From: Dryas octopetala
Lineage: Eukaryota > Streptophyta > Magnoliopsida > Rosales > Rosaceae
Reading direction: 5' to 3'
Length of the DNA stretch: 64,000 nucleotides
Assembly (NCBI GenBank): GCA_963921425.1
Contig: OY992832.1
Coordinates: 14,854,835 to 14,918,834 of the forward strand
Shown: in pieces, positions 25,701 through 39,294 of the stretch
Layout of the letters: each line of letters starts with the position of its first letter
Numbering within the stretch: position 1 is the first letter of the stretch
Made by a program: the position numbers and the translations under genes
Notes under the pieces: generated by a model
What the model was told of the DNA's origin: nothing
Seen by the model: the letters and a program-made list of their open reading frames with translations, nothing else
Database searches by the model: none

Positions 25701-28700
25701 ATAACAGAAAGAGAAGGTACAACCTAACAGAAAATGCAACAGAAGAAATATATTCATACCTTCTCAACAATGTCCAAATTCAAGTACTTTGCATGCTCTT
25801 GAAGACTCTCAGAAACACCTACTTCAAATATCTTGTTCACATGCAAGAGTGAACAAACACTCTAAACGAAAATTATAAACAATGTTCAGTCAAAATACAC
25901 AAGCTTTCGCTGAGAAGTCGATAAAGTAAAGGAAAAATGACAGTTTTATCATCACTTTATGAAGATTATGCTCTGTTGGGGCATAATTAGCATTTTTTAT
26001 AAGAAACACAAACCTTATTAATAAAAATGGAAGAAAAATACAAGTAGGGTGGACAAGAAGTCTATCATATCCATGTTATTACACCCTCAAGAAAAGTACC
26101 TTTAAGAAAGCTGTCCAATCACCGCTGGTACATATGGAGCTTGGGGAGTTGAATTTCTTCAACAAACAAAAGAAAAGCTTCACAAATTTAAAAATAAAGA
26201 CAACACATCCAAAACAGACATTGCCATGATATACAGTTGTGCATGAAAGGGCTCTCCGATTTTAAACACAGACTCCAGCTGTAGCTACAGAATCTAAAAC
26301 CATAAATTTTACTCTTGGAAAAGAAAACCATACAGAATGCAGCAGAAGCATAGAAGTAAGAATAAAGAATGGTACCTTGAGTATGTGGGGAATGTCCTTT
26401 ACAGATTTCAGAGTTTCACGTAGAGAAATTATCAGTTCTTCAGAAGAAAGAAAGAATGATATCTTAATTGTCAAAGAAAACTAGCTTTGGCCATGGCTAA
26501 TATGGATTTAAAAGCTAATGGTTTTAAGAAGTCAATTCTATATTGTCAAGAGAGTTCATTCAATAGTTGTGAAAGTCAATATATTATTCTTAAGGCACTG
26601 GTCTCAGGCTTCGGAACCAGTTTAATTAATATGATTTAAGATAGCATTGATCTTCTTTTGGCTAACTGATACTAGTCATATTTAAGCAGTTAGGTAATTT
26701 AAAATGCAAGGATACGGCATTGAGACGACTGTTCAAATTTTCAAGGTCAAATATTGGCCTTAGAAACCAGTTTCTAGTATGAGGAAAAATAGCATTTGTA
26801 AGAACCTTTGGGTTAGAATAATATCCAAAGAAGTTGCATCACAAAGTTCTCAATCAGAAAATTTACCTCAAGAGACGTCTCCCCATTGGCGTTACACACT
26901 GAATTAAGTATAAGTAAATTAGCCCAATACAAAGCTGGAAACTAGCAAATTAACAGAAAATTAAAAAAGAAAAAACTACTAACCTTATTCATCATGCCAA
27001 ATACAGAGAAACTGCAATTAAAGAATATCAGAATATCTTTCAAAGAAAATTATTCAGCAAATAGTTTAGAATCTACCCTTCTTTTGCTCTACCAATGCCC
27101 ATATGGCTCGGATGCTTATCCGTTTGGAATATCTGCAACGCCTCGTGAGCTGCTGCATCAAGTTTAAGAAAATTGTTTCTAATTTGTTTGTAAAGGAATA
27201 CATTTTGTCCTGAGCATTATACCAACGTTAAATATATTTTAAAGATAAGGAAGAAGCTAACCCCCCCCCCCCCCCCTAAAGAACAAAATAATAATAATAA
27301 TAATAATAATTCTTGGAGACAACATAAAAGGATACAACGAAACTTCTACAACTGAATCGATAGCAATTGATGCATTTGCACATTCCATTTGCTCAAGTGT
27401 ATCTACAACCCTTTCATTCTCTAATATGGCAAGAAGGCCTCCACTGGAACGAACTTGAACATCACTTCCCATGTCCATCATAGAACTCAACTGTAGATAA
27501 CAAACAAGCAATGAAGTAGCGCCATAACACAAAATGATCATAAGCTAGAAGATATAAGTGTGTGTATATATATATGTATAGCTTCCCAACTTACATAACA
27601 AATTCTCTCCTTTATGTTTAACCCATCATCCATTCCCATTACTCGAAGGTATATCAATCTGTAAATTTCAGAAACCAAAATAACAATAAACATGGACATG
27701 ATGATGATGAATGGTGATAATGGTAATAAAAATAGAAATAATGTCTTATAAAACTAATAGTAATAATAAGAGAGAGATAGAGAGACAGAGAGCAATATAT
27801 CCAATTATTCGTATAGCATTTATTTTCATTGCACTACCAATAATAACATTTATCGTTTAGTTTTATTAACAAACTTTCCATGCAGGGCAAATGGAGATGA
27901 TGACAGATGATGGATAAAACATAGTAATGAAAGAACAGAGATGATGGACTGTGATTTGATGGGAAGACAATGCCCTACATAGAACGGAACCGCAAACAAG
28001 GATTTGCATAGCCAACATGCAGTAGTTGAACATGATGAAGTTGTAAAATTTGAATTTCGCAACTTCAAACATGTGAAGGAAATTGCAACAAAAAGCCTTT
28101 GCTTTCTTATCTGAACCTATCTGCAAAGCCTAAAAACAATACTAATGATATTATTGTGGACTATTACATCAAAGACACTCATGAAACATAATTTCGGTTG
28201 AACCCATTATATTCAGCCCAGTTTGCAAAACTCAAATTATGTTTAACAAAATCATTGGTGTATGTATTGCTGATGCTTCTATACCTGTGCCATGCTTGCT
28301 CATAGCTAAATATTGAACTTTTCACAAGCTTCACGGTAAAAGCCTCAGTTGTTCCATCTGCAATACTTTAAAAAGTAAACAACTGCCCACATGCTGAAAT
28401 TCATAACCAACCATTTAATAGCAACATACCACTTCGTTGTAAAGCAGACAAGAAAGATTCTTCACTTTTAGTGCTTGTGTAAATGATCAGGGGTTTAGCT
28501 TGATATTTTACTGAAACAATGTTACAGCCATACAGAAACAGAAAAGATACATTAAGTTATGCTTGCTAAACAGTAACTAAATTAAAAGTGAAGGTACCAG
28601 ACACAAGGAAGAACACAAGAGATCATTTGAGTGAGAGGAAAACCAATCAAATTATCAGTCTCAGGACATACAGTACCAAATCAACAGAGTACAGGAAATG

Positions 28701-29721
28701 GATCCCTAAAGAGACATGAAACTCATACGGTCATACCCAAATCAATTAAGGGAAAGTCCATGCTGCCATCTTCCCAAACTTCCAGCACGTGAAGTTGGCG
28801 AATACTGGAATCATAATAAGAAACTCCAACTCTGGAATGAAAGAGTAGCAAAGTCATCAATTTCAACTGTTTGATTAAGAATAAAAGGTATAGACCATAT
28901 AGCATATTCATGAGTAACGACATTAGCAATAAAAAAAAAAAAAAAAAAGGCATGTATAAACACGGATTGATAACAAAGATCAGGTGAGAACTAAGGACTC
29001 ACCGATGGCCGTGTAGAATGCATGCCATGTAAACCTGCATTTAAATCCCAACAAAAAAAAAAACCAATTTACTGCATAAACAGAAAAAGTTCTAGTAAAA
29101 CAAATTGTAATATAAATCACCAACAATTCACTTAAAATAGCGAAGCACATTAACCATAGCCAAAATAATAAAATATTTGAAATCTTATTTTCATATATTT
29201 CTGTTTTTTCATGTTCAATAAAACTGCCAGTCAAGCTTGCATAGCTAGTATTCGACAGAAATCAATACAATAGCTCAGTTCGCTACAATTTCTCCATGCA
29301 CCACCGTTTAGTATATTTTGTATATGAAAATTAAAGATGCGAAAGCTTACAGTCTAATTATTATGGGGCGTTTGGCACCTGCGAAAGTTTTCGACAACAA
29401 TTTAAAGAATAATTCGGTTTGCTTTTCTCGATTTTCTCGGCAACCAAACTGAGGAAATCAAATTTTTGAGTGTTATGATCTCAACTCAAATTTAACATAA
29501 TCGAACAAATTCTTTCGGTTTGTTTTCCATTGAATAGCAACATTTTTGTTTTCTTTCACTACAAAATCAACGGGACTAGAAACTCAGTTAAATTATTGTT
29601 TTCTTTCGTTCTCCTCCATTTTATCGGCAACCAAACAGAAGGTGAGGAAAAGAAAATACGCGAGGGAGAGTAGTCGAAAATGGACCTGAGGTAGAGCTTC
29701 GGTCTCGTCCATTTCCTCCAT
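19708..29721 (-). CDS. MSH5: MSH5, meiotic MutS-homologue (MutS-gamma subunit)
   Basis: Nuclear protein that pairs with MSH4 and stabilises recombination intermediates to promote class I crossovers; not a mismatch-repair enzyme. I traced 34 exons from ATG at 29721 ([12 protein letters not shown]) to the stop at 19708-19710; they splice in frame to 808 residues, very near the Arabidopsis length. Recognisable blocks in order: the N-terminal [19 protein letters not shown], the core [18 protein letters not shown] and [14 protein letters not shown], Walker [15 protein letters not shown] (about 568-580), the [12 protein letters not shown] segment, Walker [10 protein letters not shown] (Asp647/Glu648) and VCTHLTELF. 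One exon is only 24 bases (20447-20470, LHCALLA). At 21699 versus 21717 two in-frame acceptors lie 18 bases apart; I chose 21699 because it matches the family. The family's N-terminal mismatch-recognition domain is absent, as is normal for MSH5. Confidence 0.95.
20447..20470 (-). other. MSH5: 24-base microexon of MSH5
   Basis: Between acceptor CTGCAG and donor GTACCTT on the minus strand, this microexon encodes the middle of [15 protein letters not shown], a conserved MSH5 stretch. It keeps phase 1 on both sides, so skipping it would drop eight residues without a frameshift. Automated annotation could miss it. Confidence 0.85.
27256..27311. repeat. Poly-C tract and (TAA)n microsatellite in an MSH5 intron
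   Basis: About 18 C residues are followed shortly by roughly eight TAA units, between two MSH5 exons. Length is likely to vary between individuals. The C run is also error-prone in sequencing. Confidence 0.85.
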
Positions 29722-30502
29722 TTTGGCGATCGAGCCGCGTACAGTAACCGACTGACAGACAAAGAGAGCGAGCTCAGTCGGAGAGTCACGAACGTTATGG
29801 GCGGGAGAAGCAGGGACTGGCTTATATAGGCATCCATTTTGAGCTTCTGGGTTCGTTTCCGGATCCGATAACAACTACCCGACCACGTGGCAACTTTATG
29901 TTAATGGACGTGGAGGATGACCATTAATCAAACGGTGCGGACTTTGCAGTGTAATTGGAGCAAATCAGCATTGCAACTCCCAAGTCTGTTTGGTTGGCGG
30001 AATAGGTTGTTTGAGAATGTCATACCATGCTCATTTCAGGGAATGAAAATTTCATTCCAAGTATTTGGCAAAGTTGATTCCAATGATTTGATTTGTGTAA
30101 TAATAAAAATCAAAACCTCTTTTTAATTATCCCCTTAATTATTGGGCTAATGTTACAAATGATCCTCGTGGTTTGTCTCATATTTAAATTTTACTTTTGT
30201 TTAAATTTTTGTAATTGTAACGTGCTTTCAAATCTTACTCAATAATAAAAATTTCCTCAATTGATTATTAAATAAAACACATGTGCGGGTTGCATGAAGA
30301 CTATAATCATCTATTTAGGTACATTAGTTGCAATTTATATATGTGTGGGTCACGATTCTACCATCCACGTGACATGCATATATGATGCAAGGGGAGATCG
30401 GTAACCTTGCAGGCCTCCATATTAAAGGACAACAACCTACGATATGGAAGCCTTGTCGCAACATTCCTTTGCACTAGACTAAAGATAAAGGGGAGAGAGA
30501 GG

Positions 30503-30543
<41 letters not shown>

Positions 30544-31727
30544 GCAGAAAAAGAGACGGGAGAAGGAAGGGGGAGGCGATGCAAGCGGGGTGGATGGATA
30601 GGGAAGGAAGGTGGTGTCGGTCAAGGCTATTTATGGGTAAAGTTTGAAATATTTAGGAAAATATATGGTGGGATTTATAAACGACACAATGAAGTCTTTT
30701 TAGAATTTCCCCTAAAGTATAGGTAATGGAACTCGGGCTTTGATCAGGGTATTAGTCTTAAGTCTAAACATGGTGTTCAGAGCTTGAGTTCAAAGTTCAA
30801 AGTATAGGGCTAGGAATTCGAGTTTCTAGTATGTGGCTATGTGGTCTATAATGTGGGGTATGAGGCCCAAGCTTAAGTAGGTTTGGCAAAATACAAATAC
30901 ATATTAAAAAAAGTGTTAGAGTTGAGCTTGTCAAGTCGATTGATAATGAGCCTAGAATTCTATTTTTGAAATAAGAGAGAAAAGAGTCAAACTTGAAACC
31001 TCTTCCAACATTGAAAAAAGAAATATCACTATACCAATAACTAGTCAATAATATGTGAGAGAATTTGACAAAACCAATAGCTAATTGGTGGCAGAATCTA
31101 TACTTAAAACTTGGATATTATAATATCATTGAACTTTAACATCAACTAATCTAATTTACTCTAGATTATAAATATTCATTTTAAATCCAAAGGCATCAAA
31201 ATTCCCAAACATTTCACCTAGTTGATTAACGTACTTCTAAATTGTAACCTCTATTTGTCTTATATCCTTTATATCATCATATTCCGCATCAAAAGAAAGA
31301 AAGAAAAAAAAGATGTCATATTCAAATTTCAGCCGCCCATATAAATTATAATTTGTGTATATGGCAACAAATTATAATGTTTTTGTAAAAAAAAAAAATT
31401 TGTAGCAACCTGTCATGGTATGGAGCTACGCAATTTTAGAAAGAAAATATTAGTTAGACCAATAAGTCATAAGTTCATAACGTTCTATATACAAAAAAGT
31501 TAAAAAACACTACTCCGTTAAAACCGCGCGGTATATCCATATCTCCCTAAATCCAAAATTACCAAAAACAAAATTTAAAAAAATCAAATAATGAAAGCTG
31601 TCTGAATCTGTGTATGCCGTCTCTTCACTCCGGTGCTACCCACATCTCCCCCTACAAACATGGCCTTCATTTTGAGCCTCGGCACAGTCACAGTGAGAGC
31701 TTAACCTGCGCACCCACGGCGTAGGAT
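29722..31727. other. Divergent intergenic region, MSH5 / Rab3GAP
   Basis: Holds both promoters. The MSH5 leader lies in about 29722-29870. A (GA)n microsatellite lies at 30490-30542. A degenerate stretch of short imperfect repeats, with words such as TTCGAG and TTGAGTTC, lies at about 30725-30850. No gene is seen; short open frames here are low-complexity. Confidence 0.5.
30490..30542. repeat. (GA)n microsatellite
   Basis: Near-perfect GA dinucleotide run between MSH5 and the Rab3GAP gene. Two similar runs occur at 41552-41612 and 52313-52376. Confidence 0.9.
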
Positions 31728-34700
31728 ATGGAGGCGCCCTCCTTTGTATCCAAAGCGAGGACCGCCTTCCATTCTGCGGCGGCTAAAGCGGAGCGAGTTT
31801 TATCTGACTTGAAACCCGATCGAGGTGCAGAAATTTATTCTTTTATTTTTTTTTTCTCTCCCTGTTTAATCTCGTACACTAAATCATTTTCAGTTTACTT
31901 TTTTTTTACTGCTCCAGACTCCAGTTTGACTTTTCCGAATGCTATTTTTAATTTTTTAGGATTTAAATTGTTATTTGTGATTATAAATGGTGTTGATTTT
32001 TTCTAACTTGATGTAAATCGGTGAAGATTCCGATAAGCAATCACCGAAGAATTTGATAAAACAAGCCGACGATGTGTCTCCAAGGAACGAGGGCGAGTCA
32101 AAGGTAAGGCTTATTTGATTTAATATTGGTTTTATGAAATTCAATGTGGGTTTGGTTTGTTTGTTTGTTCCAGAATCGGAAATGTAGGATCAATCAGCTT
32201 AAATTTTGCACCATTTTTGTTTTTGGTTGTTTGGTTTAGGAATTGGAAGCAGTTTGTGATCATTTTCCTTTTGGTTGCGAAGAAAAACAGGAAAAATGAT
32301 TTTTAGTAGTCTTAAGATTAAAATGGCTTGGCCTGAATCAAGCTACATTGTTAAATCAGGGTTAGTTGAGTAAACGATTTTGGTTTTACTTTTAGGTGGG
32401 GTTTGTTTGTTTGGAAATGGTGCGAATGAAAATGGTGTTATCAAGATAACAATGTAATTGTATTTTTAGGAAGTATAAATTATAAGGTATAGCTGTTATC
32501 ATTTAATATAAAGTTAAGAAGGGGCATGAGAATGGGACACAAGGCAATGGAGTACTTGCAAATTCAAATTCTGATAATTTACAATCTTCTAAATTTGTGT
32601 AAATTCAATTTATGGGAAATAAAATAACTCAGGGTTTTAATGAATTGAAGCATTTGGGGTGGAGACCTCCGAACATAGGGACTAAGCAAGATTGGCAGGA
32701 TAGATTGAGGAACATTGGAATAGGGAAAAAAGGAGTTGAAGATACTGAGAAGGCTGACCATCCAACTATGTCTGTTCCATTTTATGATGACAATTTGTAC
32801 CTGTTGAACATGAAAAATGACATCGAAGCAAAGGTAAGTTTGCTTCTTTACATCTTTTATTTCTGTATGTATAAATGGTTTTCTAAGATTTCTGTTACAC
32901 TTTTAGATTTTCAGTTCATGATTACATCATATTATTTTTTTAAAAAATTACATCATATTCATGAATGAAAAGGTAAATTATTTGACCTTTTCCTGGGCGC
33001 AATGGGATAGCCTTGTTCTTTTCTTAGGAAAGACAACTGAAGTTTGAACCAGGTGTTTATTCTGCCCCGTATTATGAAAATTTGGTGATACACATATCAG
33101 CCAAAACTTGCTTGTTAGAGTAAGGCATGTAGGGTCCGCTTTCTTCTTAGAACTTTATATATCAAAATATCAGTTGAAAAAATCAATGGTGATTCACATT
33201 TTTTGTGCCTTTTCTTTTCTAGTTAACAGATTATTTGTGATTGTGGATGAGAAAAATGTAACCGGTAGCAATGGTAAAACACTTCCACTTGTGGTATGCT
33301 GGTTAATAAACCAGAAAAGCATGATTATCATCCAATTTATGCCTAACAGCCTTTAAGTTTGTGATTTGATGAACTAATTTTACTGACTGTTGTTTTGATT
33401 CAATTATTAGTTTTATCTTCTTTAATTATAAATTTGGATTTGATATTTGTAAGGGGGCAGAGATGATTCCTTCAGTTGAAAGCTTAGATGCGGATAACAT
33501 TGTGATTCCTCCATTATCTGTTATGAAGCAATTGGCTATAGCTGTCGAGTAAGTCGTTGCCTTCTGGAAATTCATTGCCTACGTTGTCTTCTTTCTCTGA
33601 TTATTTTTACAATGAACTTATCTAGTCTTCACAACTTTTTCAGTTAGGGAATTATTCAATTGCAATCTTTCAACATTGTGAATACATTTATCTTTTTAGT
33701 GAAGATCAATAGTCTTGAATTTTTATCTTTCAAAGTGAGTGTGTTTTCTATAATTGTGGAAGTATCTTTCATTGTGATGTAATCAAGATGGCAATAGATG
33801 TGTTCTAAGTTTGAACATGGTTCAATGCATTTATATGACTTTTCAGTTTGTACATGATTTCTTAATTTTCTGCCCTAAAGATTTCGGAACCTTTATCCAG
33901 GGCCGGAAAGAAGTCTAAATCATTCAAAGATATTTTGGCGTCACCAGGAAGTTCTTCACCTGTCAGAGAGAGGGGTCTGAGTCTCTCTGCAGTGAAATCA
34001 TTAGTGCTTCGCGAAAAGGATGAAAAGCCATCTGATTTTGGTGATAATGAGAAAGTTCTATCCTTGATTCACTCGCTATTTTATGCAGGTAGATGCATAC
34101 GTTAGGTGACCTTGTGGCAGTAACTTCCTGCTTATTTTTCTTGTTCTTTAATTTGTATTCATTATCCTGTTATGATCTTTCACTTCCGTTGTAATATTTG
34201 CAAGATATTCGCAGAGGGGAATTTTCTAAGGCGGAAGATTGATTCGGGTTCAGAGGCAATTACCACGCCATCTTTGCCAAGAGATATTCATGGTGCTCCT
34301 CCTGAAAGCCTTGTTGTTAAGTTAGCTGAAGTCATTGGGAGCTTCAGAACCCTCAAGAAAATGACACTGTTTTGGTGCAGAGTTGTTGCCGAAGTAAGTT
34401 CTGTATAAAATTTGAGTTATCTCAGCTTTTACAAATAGTTTATAATGAAAAGAAAAAAGAGATATATAATCTGACACTTCTAGCTGCTTGTTTTACAATT
34501 TCCGTCACATGCAGCTGAGAAGACTTTGGTCTGAAGAAGAATATGTACCCAGCATCCCTATGGATGAAATTCCAGATCTGAATTCCTGTCTTTTGTATCA
34601 GAGGTTGCAAGTTATCAATTGTTGTGTTTCCAGGAAAAGGCGCTGTGCTATTGCCACTGAAACATTAGAGTTTGTAATAAGGGAAGCCAGTCCTAATGCT

Positions 34701-37155
34701 GAAGAAACAGCTCTTTCCAAAGACAATCCTTCTGGCCCTATTTTGTATGCTAGAATTAGCACCGGGGAACTTGTTCTCCGACTTGGTGCTGATCGCCCAT
34801 CTGGTAACCTGGCAATGTTGGAAACTGGTGAACCTGTGTACTCCCCCGTAACCCAGGTATGTTTATTAGTTTTCCTAAAAAGATAAATTATTTTGACTTG
34901 CTCCTTTAGATGAGATCTATGTGAACTACTACATGTAGGAAGGACCTTTGCTTACTGAAGATCTTATCAAAGAAACAGAGGAGTTTGTGCTTCGGACAGG
35001 AAGGTTTGTATTTGAGTTCATTCTTAGTCCTTTTTGGATTTCAAGTCATTTTCACATGTATTATTTTGTTTTAAGCTAGTGTGTTTTTGCCAAATTCTCT
35101 GAACATATCCATATTCACACACAAAATATGCATATTGGATATTCTTATTGATCTAGACATTCTTTGACAAATTGCCTTATCTTTTATGGTCAGCGTTGGT
35201 GCTGGATGTTCTCAACTCCTCTCTGACATGCAGGCTTTCAAGGTTTCCCCTAATGAAGAAAATTTGTCTTACAGATCCACTGAATGCTATTTTTGACTGC
35301 TTAATTTAACTAATTTCTGCTAATTATTTTATGTAGGCTGCAAATCCTGGTTGTATTTTGGAAGATTTTGTGAGATGGCACTCCCCCCCTGATTGGACAG
35401 AGGCTGATCCAAGTAACGAGGCTAATGACTCTTTGGATGGTAGTGACGTATTGTCTACAAGAGGCCAACTAAGTAGTCGAATGCAAAAAGAAGGTACCAC
35501 CTCTTTTTGGCTTCCATTACTATTTAAATTATGTCGCATCACAGATTTGTATATCCAATGCATATAAAGCTATAACAGCCTGCAAATTGCTTTGCTCTAT
35601 AAGAGAAGGTTTTAATCTACTGTACCTTGTCACTCGGGTAACTTTAACAAAAAGGTAATGTGACTATCATAAGTCTAGCTTTTGTGATATTTAATATCAT
35701 TCTAATCTAAAGTTCCAGTCAGTTTTTCTTTTAAAAAAGGTTAAAATTAGTTTTTCTTTCTCTCATCTTTCTAGGGCCAACCTTTGGGATAAAAAATTGA
35801 TGTCTTATGTTGTAACTGTATAGCACTTGTACAGAAAAGAAAATCTTTACAACCAATATTGTATAGCCTTTGTCCTGTAATATGTGCTTAGCTAAGGGAA
35901 AGGAAGCCCTACATTTCATTATTATTATCTAGAAGTTGCAAATGCTGACCACATATTTAAACCTAATTATGAAATTTCCTATGGTTCTGCCTTAATTTTA
36001 GGGAATTTGTGGCGTGAGCTGTGGGAAACATCCAAACCAGTTCCAGCAGTTAAACAAGTACCCCTCTTTGATGAGGATTTAGCAGTGTAAGTTGGAAGAG
36101 TTGTACAAATTTTGTCATATCTGTTTTTGATTTTATTAAAAGACTGAGGTCTGACAATAAGAGCATTGTGCATCGATCCTGTAGGGAAGGTATCCTGGAT
36201 GGTTTTGAGGATATACCACCTTCCGAGCTTTTTGAGCAGCTGTTTCTTTCTTTGGTAAGTTCATCTTCTGTGTTATTATGCATAATTGTTTTTACAATTT
36301 ACTTGCATGTACATTGCCAATGCTCTTATACTGTGCTAATGATGGCCCTTGTTCTGCAATATTCAGCTTGGTTTAGGATTTGCAATTGCTGAGGTTAAAC
36401 TATACACTAACAGTGATTTTTCGAAGCTGTTCTATGAATGCAAGGACTATGTAGTTTCTACTAGTCGAGGCAGCATCTGGAATGAGAAGGTTGATGAGCT
36501 TTGCCAGGTAGGATGGATCCATATGACTAAACTAAGGTTGTTACTAAGATGTTAAGTCAGCTGGGCTAGAAGTATAAGCCTTCATCCATTTAAAGTATAC
36601 TTTGACACTTATTCTGTGATTATGGGCATCATGGATGCGTGGTCACAGTAATTTTTTTTCTGTCAGTATCTCTTGAATGGGGAATCCATTCTAAAAGAGA
36701 TTCTTTCAGAAACCAGAATCAATAATCTGCTGAAAATCTTTACTCAATTCGTGGTACAGGTATATGAAACAGTGGAGACTATGTTACTCAATCCAGAAGA
36801 AGTCCTGAAAAGGATGAAGCAGCCGGAAGAATTGACTACCCCCTCGCCCTCTGGTGAACCAAAGCGTCGTTTTAAGAGGCTCACCCTCAACTTTGGTGGC
36901 AAAGATAAACAGTTGAAAAAATCAGAGAACCCTAGTGGCCAACCATTTTCGAGTTTCTTTGACACCAAGTCGTCATTATTTTCCAAAAAGCCACCCCCCT
37001 CCCCTGTTGAAAAACCTTCAGCTACATCCCCTGATGAAAAACCTTCAGTTACATCCCCTGTTGAAAAACCTTCAACTACTTCTCCTGTTGAAAAACCTTC
37101 AATTACATCCCCTGTTGAAAAACCTTCAATTACAGACGATTGGACAGTTGTTTAG
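31728..37155 (+). CDS. RAB3GAP1: Rab3 GTPase-activating protein catalytic subunit-like
   Basis: Plant homologue of the catalytic half of Rab3GAP, a regulator of Rab GTPases in membrane traffic and autophagy in other eukaryotes; the plant role is poorly defined. Fourteen exons (31728-31824, 32027-32103, 32633-32833, 33454-33548, 33901-34088, 34215-34393, 34515-34856, 34939-35003, 35194-35242, 35337-35493, 36002-36086, 36185-36254, 36367-36507, 36667-37155) splice in frame to 744 residues. Diagnostic stretches: HPTMSVPFYDDNLYLL, FRTLKKMTLFWCRVVAELRR, the family region LKAANPGCILEDFVRWHSPPDW (here QAFKAANPG...) and LWRELWETSKPVPA. The C terminus is a low-complexity tail of five nine-residue repeats ending ITDDWTVV. 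The start is the first ATG, in a GC-rich context. Identity rests on memory of the family. Confidence 0.88.
37003..37137 (+). repeat. Coding tandem repeat, 27-base unit x5
   Basis: Five tandem 27-base units in the last Rab3GAP exon, each encoding a variant of PVEKPSxTS. Near-identity at the base level (CCTGTTGAAAAACCTTCA core) indicates recent expansion by slippage or unequal exchange. Confidence 0.9.
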
Positions 37156-37959
37156 AAATGACTTTTTCTTTCCCTTTTATTTTTTATTTTTTTGGGGTTA
37201 AAACTGGCTTGATTTTGCTGGTAATTGTAAATTGTTTTGAGCAAAACAAGCTAATGGGGGTTGCCATTAGCCACATTCAAATGAGATTCTTGTTTGATTA
37301 CAGAAAGAATGAAAATGAAATAGCTTTTTTTTTTTTGGTCTACATGCTCCTAGATTCTATTCGTTTATTGTTATCTAAATTTGGGCAGCCGTATTCAATC
37401 TCATGTTGTTACCGAGGTCATTTTTTGTCTCAGACCCAGGCTTGAAGCTTAGATCCTCAGTTTTGAACTCTGCCTTAGACCCCAAACCTGATACTTCGAG
37501 CCTCGAGTTTGGACCTTGAGACCAAACCTGAGATTCAAATCTTGAACCCTAGTCCTGAATCTCGAGTACAAACCTACAACTTTGAGTTCTGGATTCAGAC
37601 CCTAATCCTTAAGCCTGAGTTCGAGGCTTGGCTACTAAACTTTAACAAAACTGGTATCAATTTTCAATCAAACAATAGAATCCATCCCATTACTTCGACT
37701 TCATTTTCATTTTCATTCCTCTCGGTTAGACAGCAATCTCTAATTACATTTCTAAATTGTAACTCTCCTCCCCAAACTAACTTTAAAAGTTCACGCCAAA
37801 CAGAAAAAAAAATAAATAAATAATACTTTCAACAGTAAAAGCCTCTCGACATATTCTGCTATATGTTTTCAGACTCGGTGCTCTTGAAGTTGAAACCCCT
37901 TTTCTTCCTTTGAGAGCCTCCTTGACTGGCTGATGACTGATGAGGTTGTGCCTGTTTCC
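37156..37959. other. Convergent intergenic region with degenerate repeat
   Basis: Between the Rab3GAP stop and the small minus-strand gene. About 37425-37640 is made of short imperfect repeats of words such as GACCC, CCTGAG and TTCGAG, similar in style to 30725-30850. No coding signal. Confidence 0.5.
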
Positions 37960-38568
37960 TCATCTTCTATACATAGAGTCGTCATCATCTTCACTATCTT
38001 CACCCACCTTATCGAATTCAAAATATTTTGAAATGAGATCTGGCACAATGAAATTTGAAAACAAGTAGGCAAATAGAAGTACCCCACTGCAACATAAAAC
38101 AAATAATACGAAAAATAAGTAAAAACATTTAGATGAAGGGTGATTATTTATAGACTAACATCTAGATTGTCAATATAGTTCATATATGTAAATAAGATTT
38201 CATGTAAACAATGGACTGTCTGGCTAGAAAAAAATTTCGTATTCTTGTTAAAAATGGCATGAAATGTTGTCAAAGTTGAAGCGATGAAATGTGAATTTTG
38301 AAGGTGAAAGAAGTAACCCAATTTGGAGGAGGGCCGATATGTCACCGGACTTGGCAGGGGCAGTGACACCAAGAACATTAATGGCATTGTGCATGGCCTT
38401 GGTTTCTAGTGAGAGAAAGTGCTTCCTCTGTGCAGCACTAGCAAGCTTAGTAGGTTTATTAGCAATGGTGGGAAGCCAAAGCAGCTGAGCAGTCCCCAGC
38501 TGCTGTTTGTGTTTTGGCTGTGAATGCAAGGGAAGCAATGCAGCAGACTGAAACTGGATGCACCTCAT
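37960..38568 (-). CDS. Small, probably plastid-targeted single-pass membrane protein
   Basis: Two exons on the minus strand, 38318-38568 and 37960-38086, with a GT-AG intron, splice in frame to 125 residues. The first half is rich in Ser, Ala, Gln and Lys with almost no acidic residues, like a plastid transit peptide. Then comes TAPAKSGDISALLQIGG, a hydrophobic segment (GGVLLFAYLFSNFIVPDLI, about 84-102) and a short acidic tail (VGEDSEDDDDSMYRR). I do not recognise the gene. A clean intron, sensible phase, typical composition and a highly ordered C-terminal half argue it is real. Thylakoid or envelope location is inference. Confidence 0.65.
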
Positions 38569-39294
38569 TGTGAAGTGGACTTTGGATAATGTTTTTGGTG
38601 GGATAGTCTTGGCTAAAAAGGGATTTGATTATCTTAGCCTGCTTTCAAGGAGAGTGGATTCACGCGCCATATGTGTGGACTGTGGACGCAGCTTAAGGTC
38701 CGGTGGTTTAGATTTGTAATTCTTCTACGGAGCCCAATGAAAGAAGGCCTGGCTAAGATATAATCCAAAAAAGCATGCAGCCCAACTTTCTTCACACCAG
38801 ATTATCCCTAGCAAATTGAAATTGTTTAGTTTTGTAAATGAATAAAACTATTTTGATTATTTTAACTGACTATTTTGTGGTCAAATTTCTAATAGAGGTG
38901 GAATTTACATGTGTGGGTCTCAAGTTGGTCTCATATATGGGTCATATCTTTATTCGAAAGATGATTCATAAGGTGGTGAATTGAGATGGTCCAAATAACA
39001 ATACTCTTTATAAATATTAATATTCTTTGAATAAATTGTAAATATTAATATTTAAACAAGTTCAATTTACTTGAGGTGAACTCAACAGCCAATAACATAT
39101 AATTTGGTGATCTATTACTAATAGCACCGAGACTTTGATTTACATGGTCTTCTCTCACTCGAATATTGGACTTCAATAAGCACAACTTCACTTGGATATT
39201 GTGTTTCTCACAAAAAAATAAAACAATGAGAACAATATTGATGTTGAATCAGTAGTAGGTTGAAGCTAATGGATGTAAAAACAATTATATAAAT
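38569..39294. other. Intergenic, AT-rich
   Basis: Upstream of the small minus-strand gene. No gene or clear element is seen before the hAT MITE at 39295. Confidence 0.5.
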
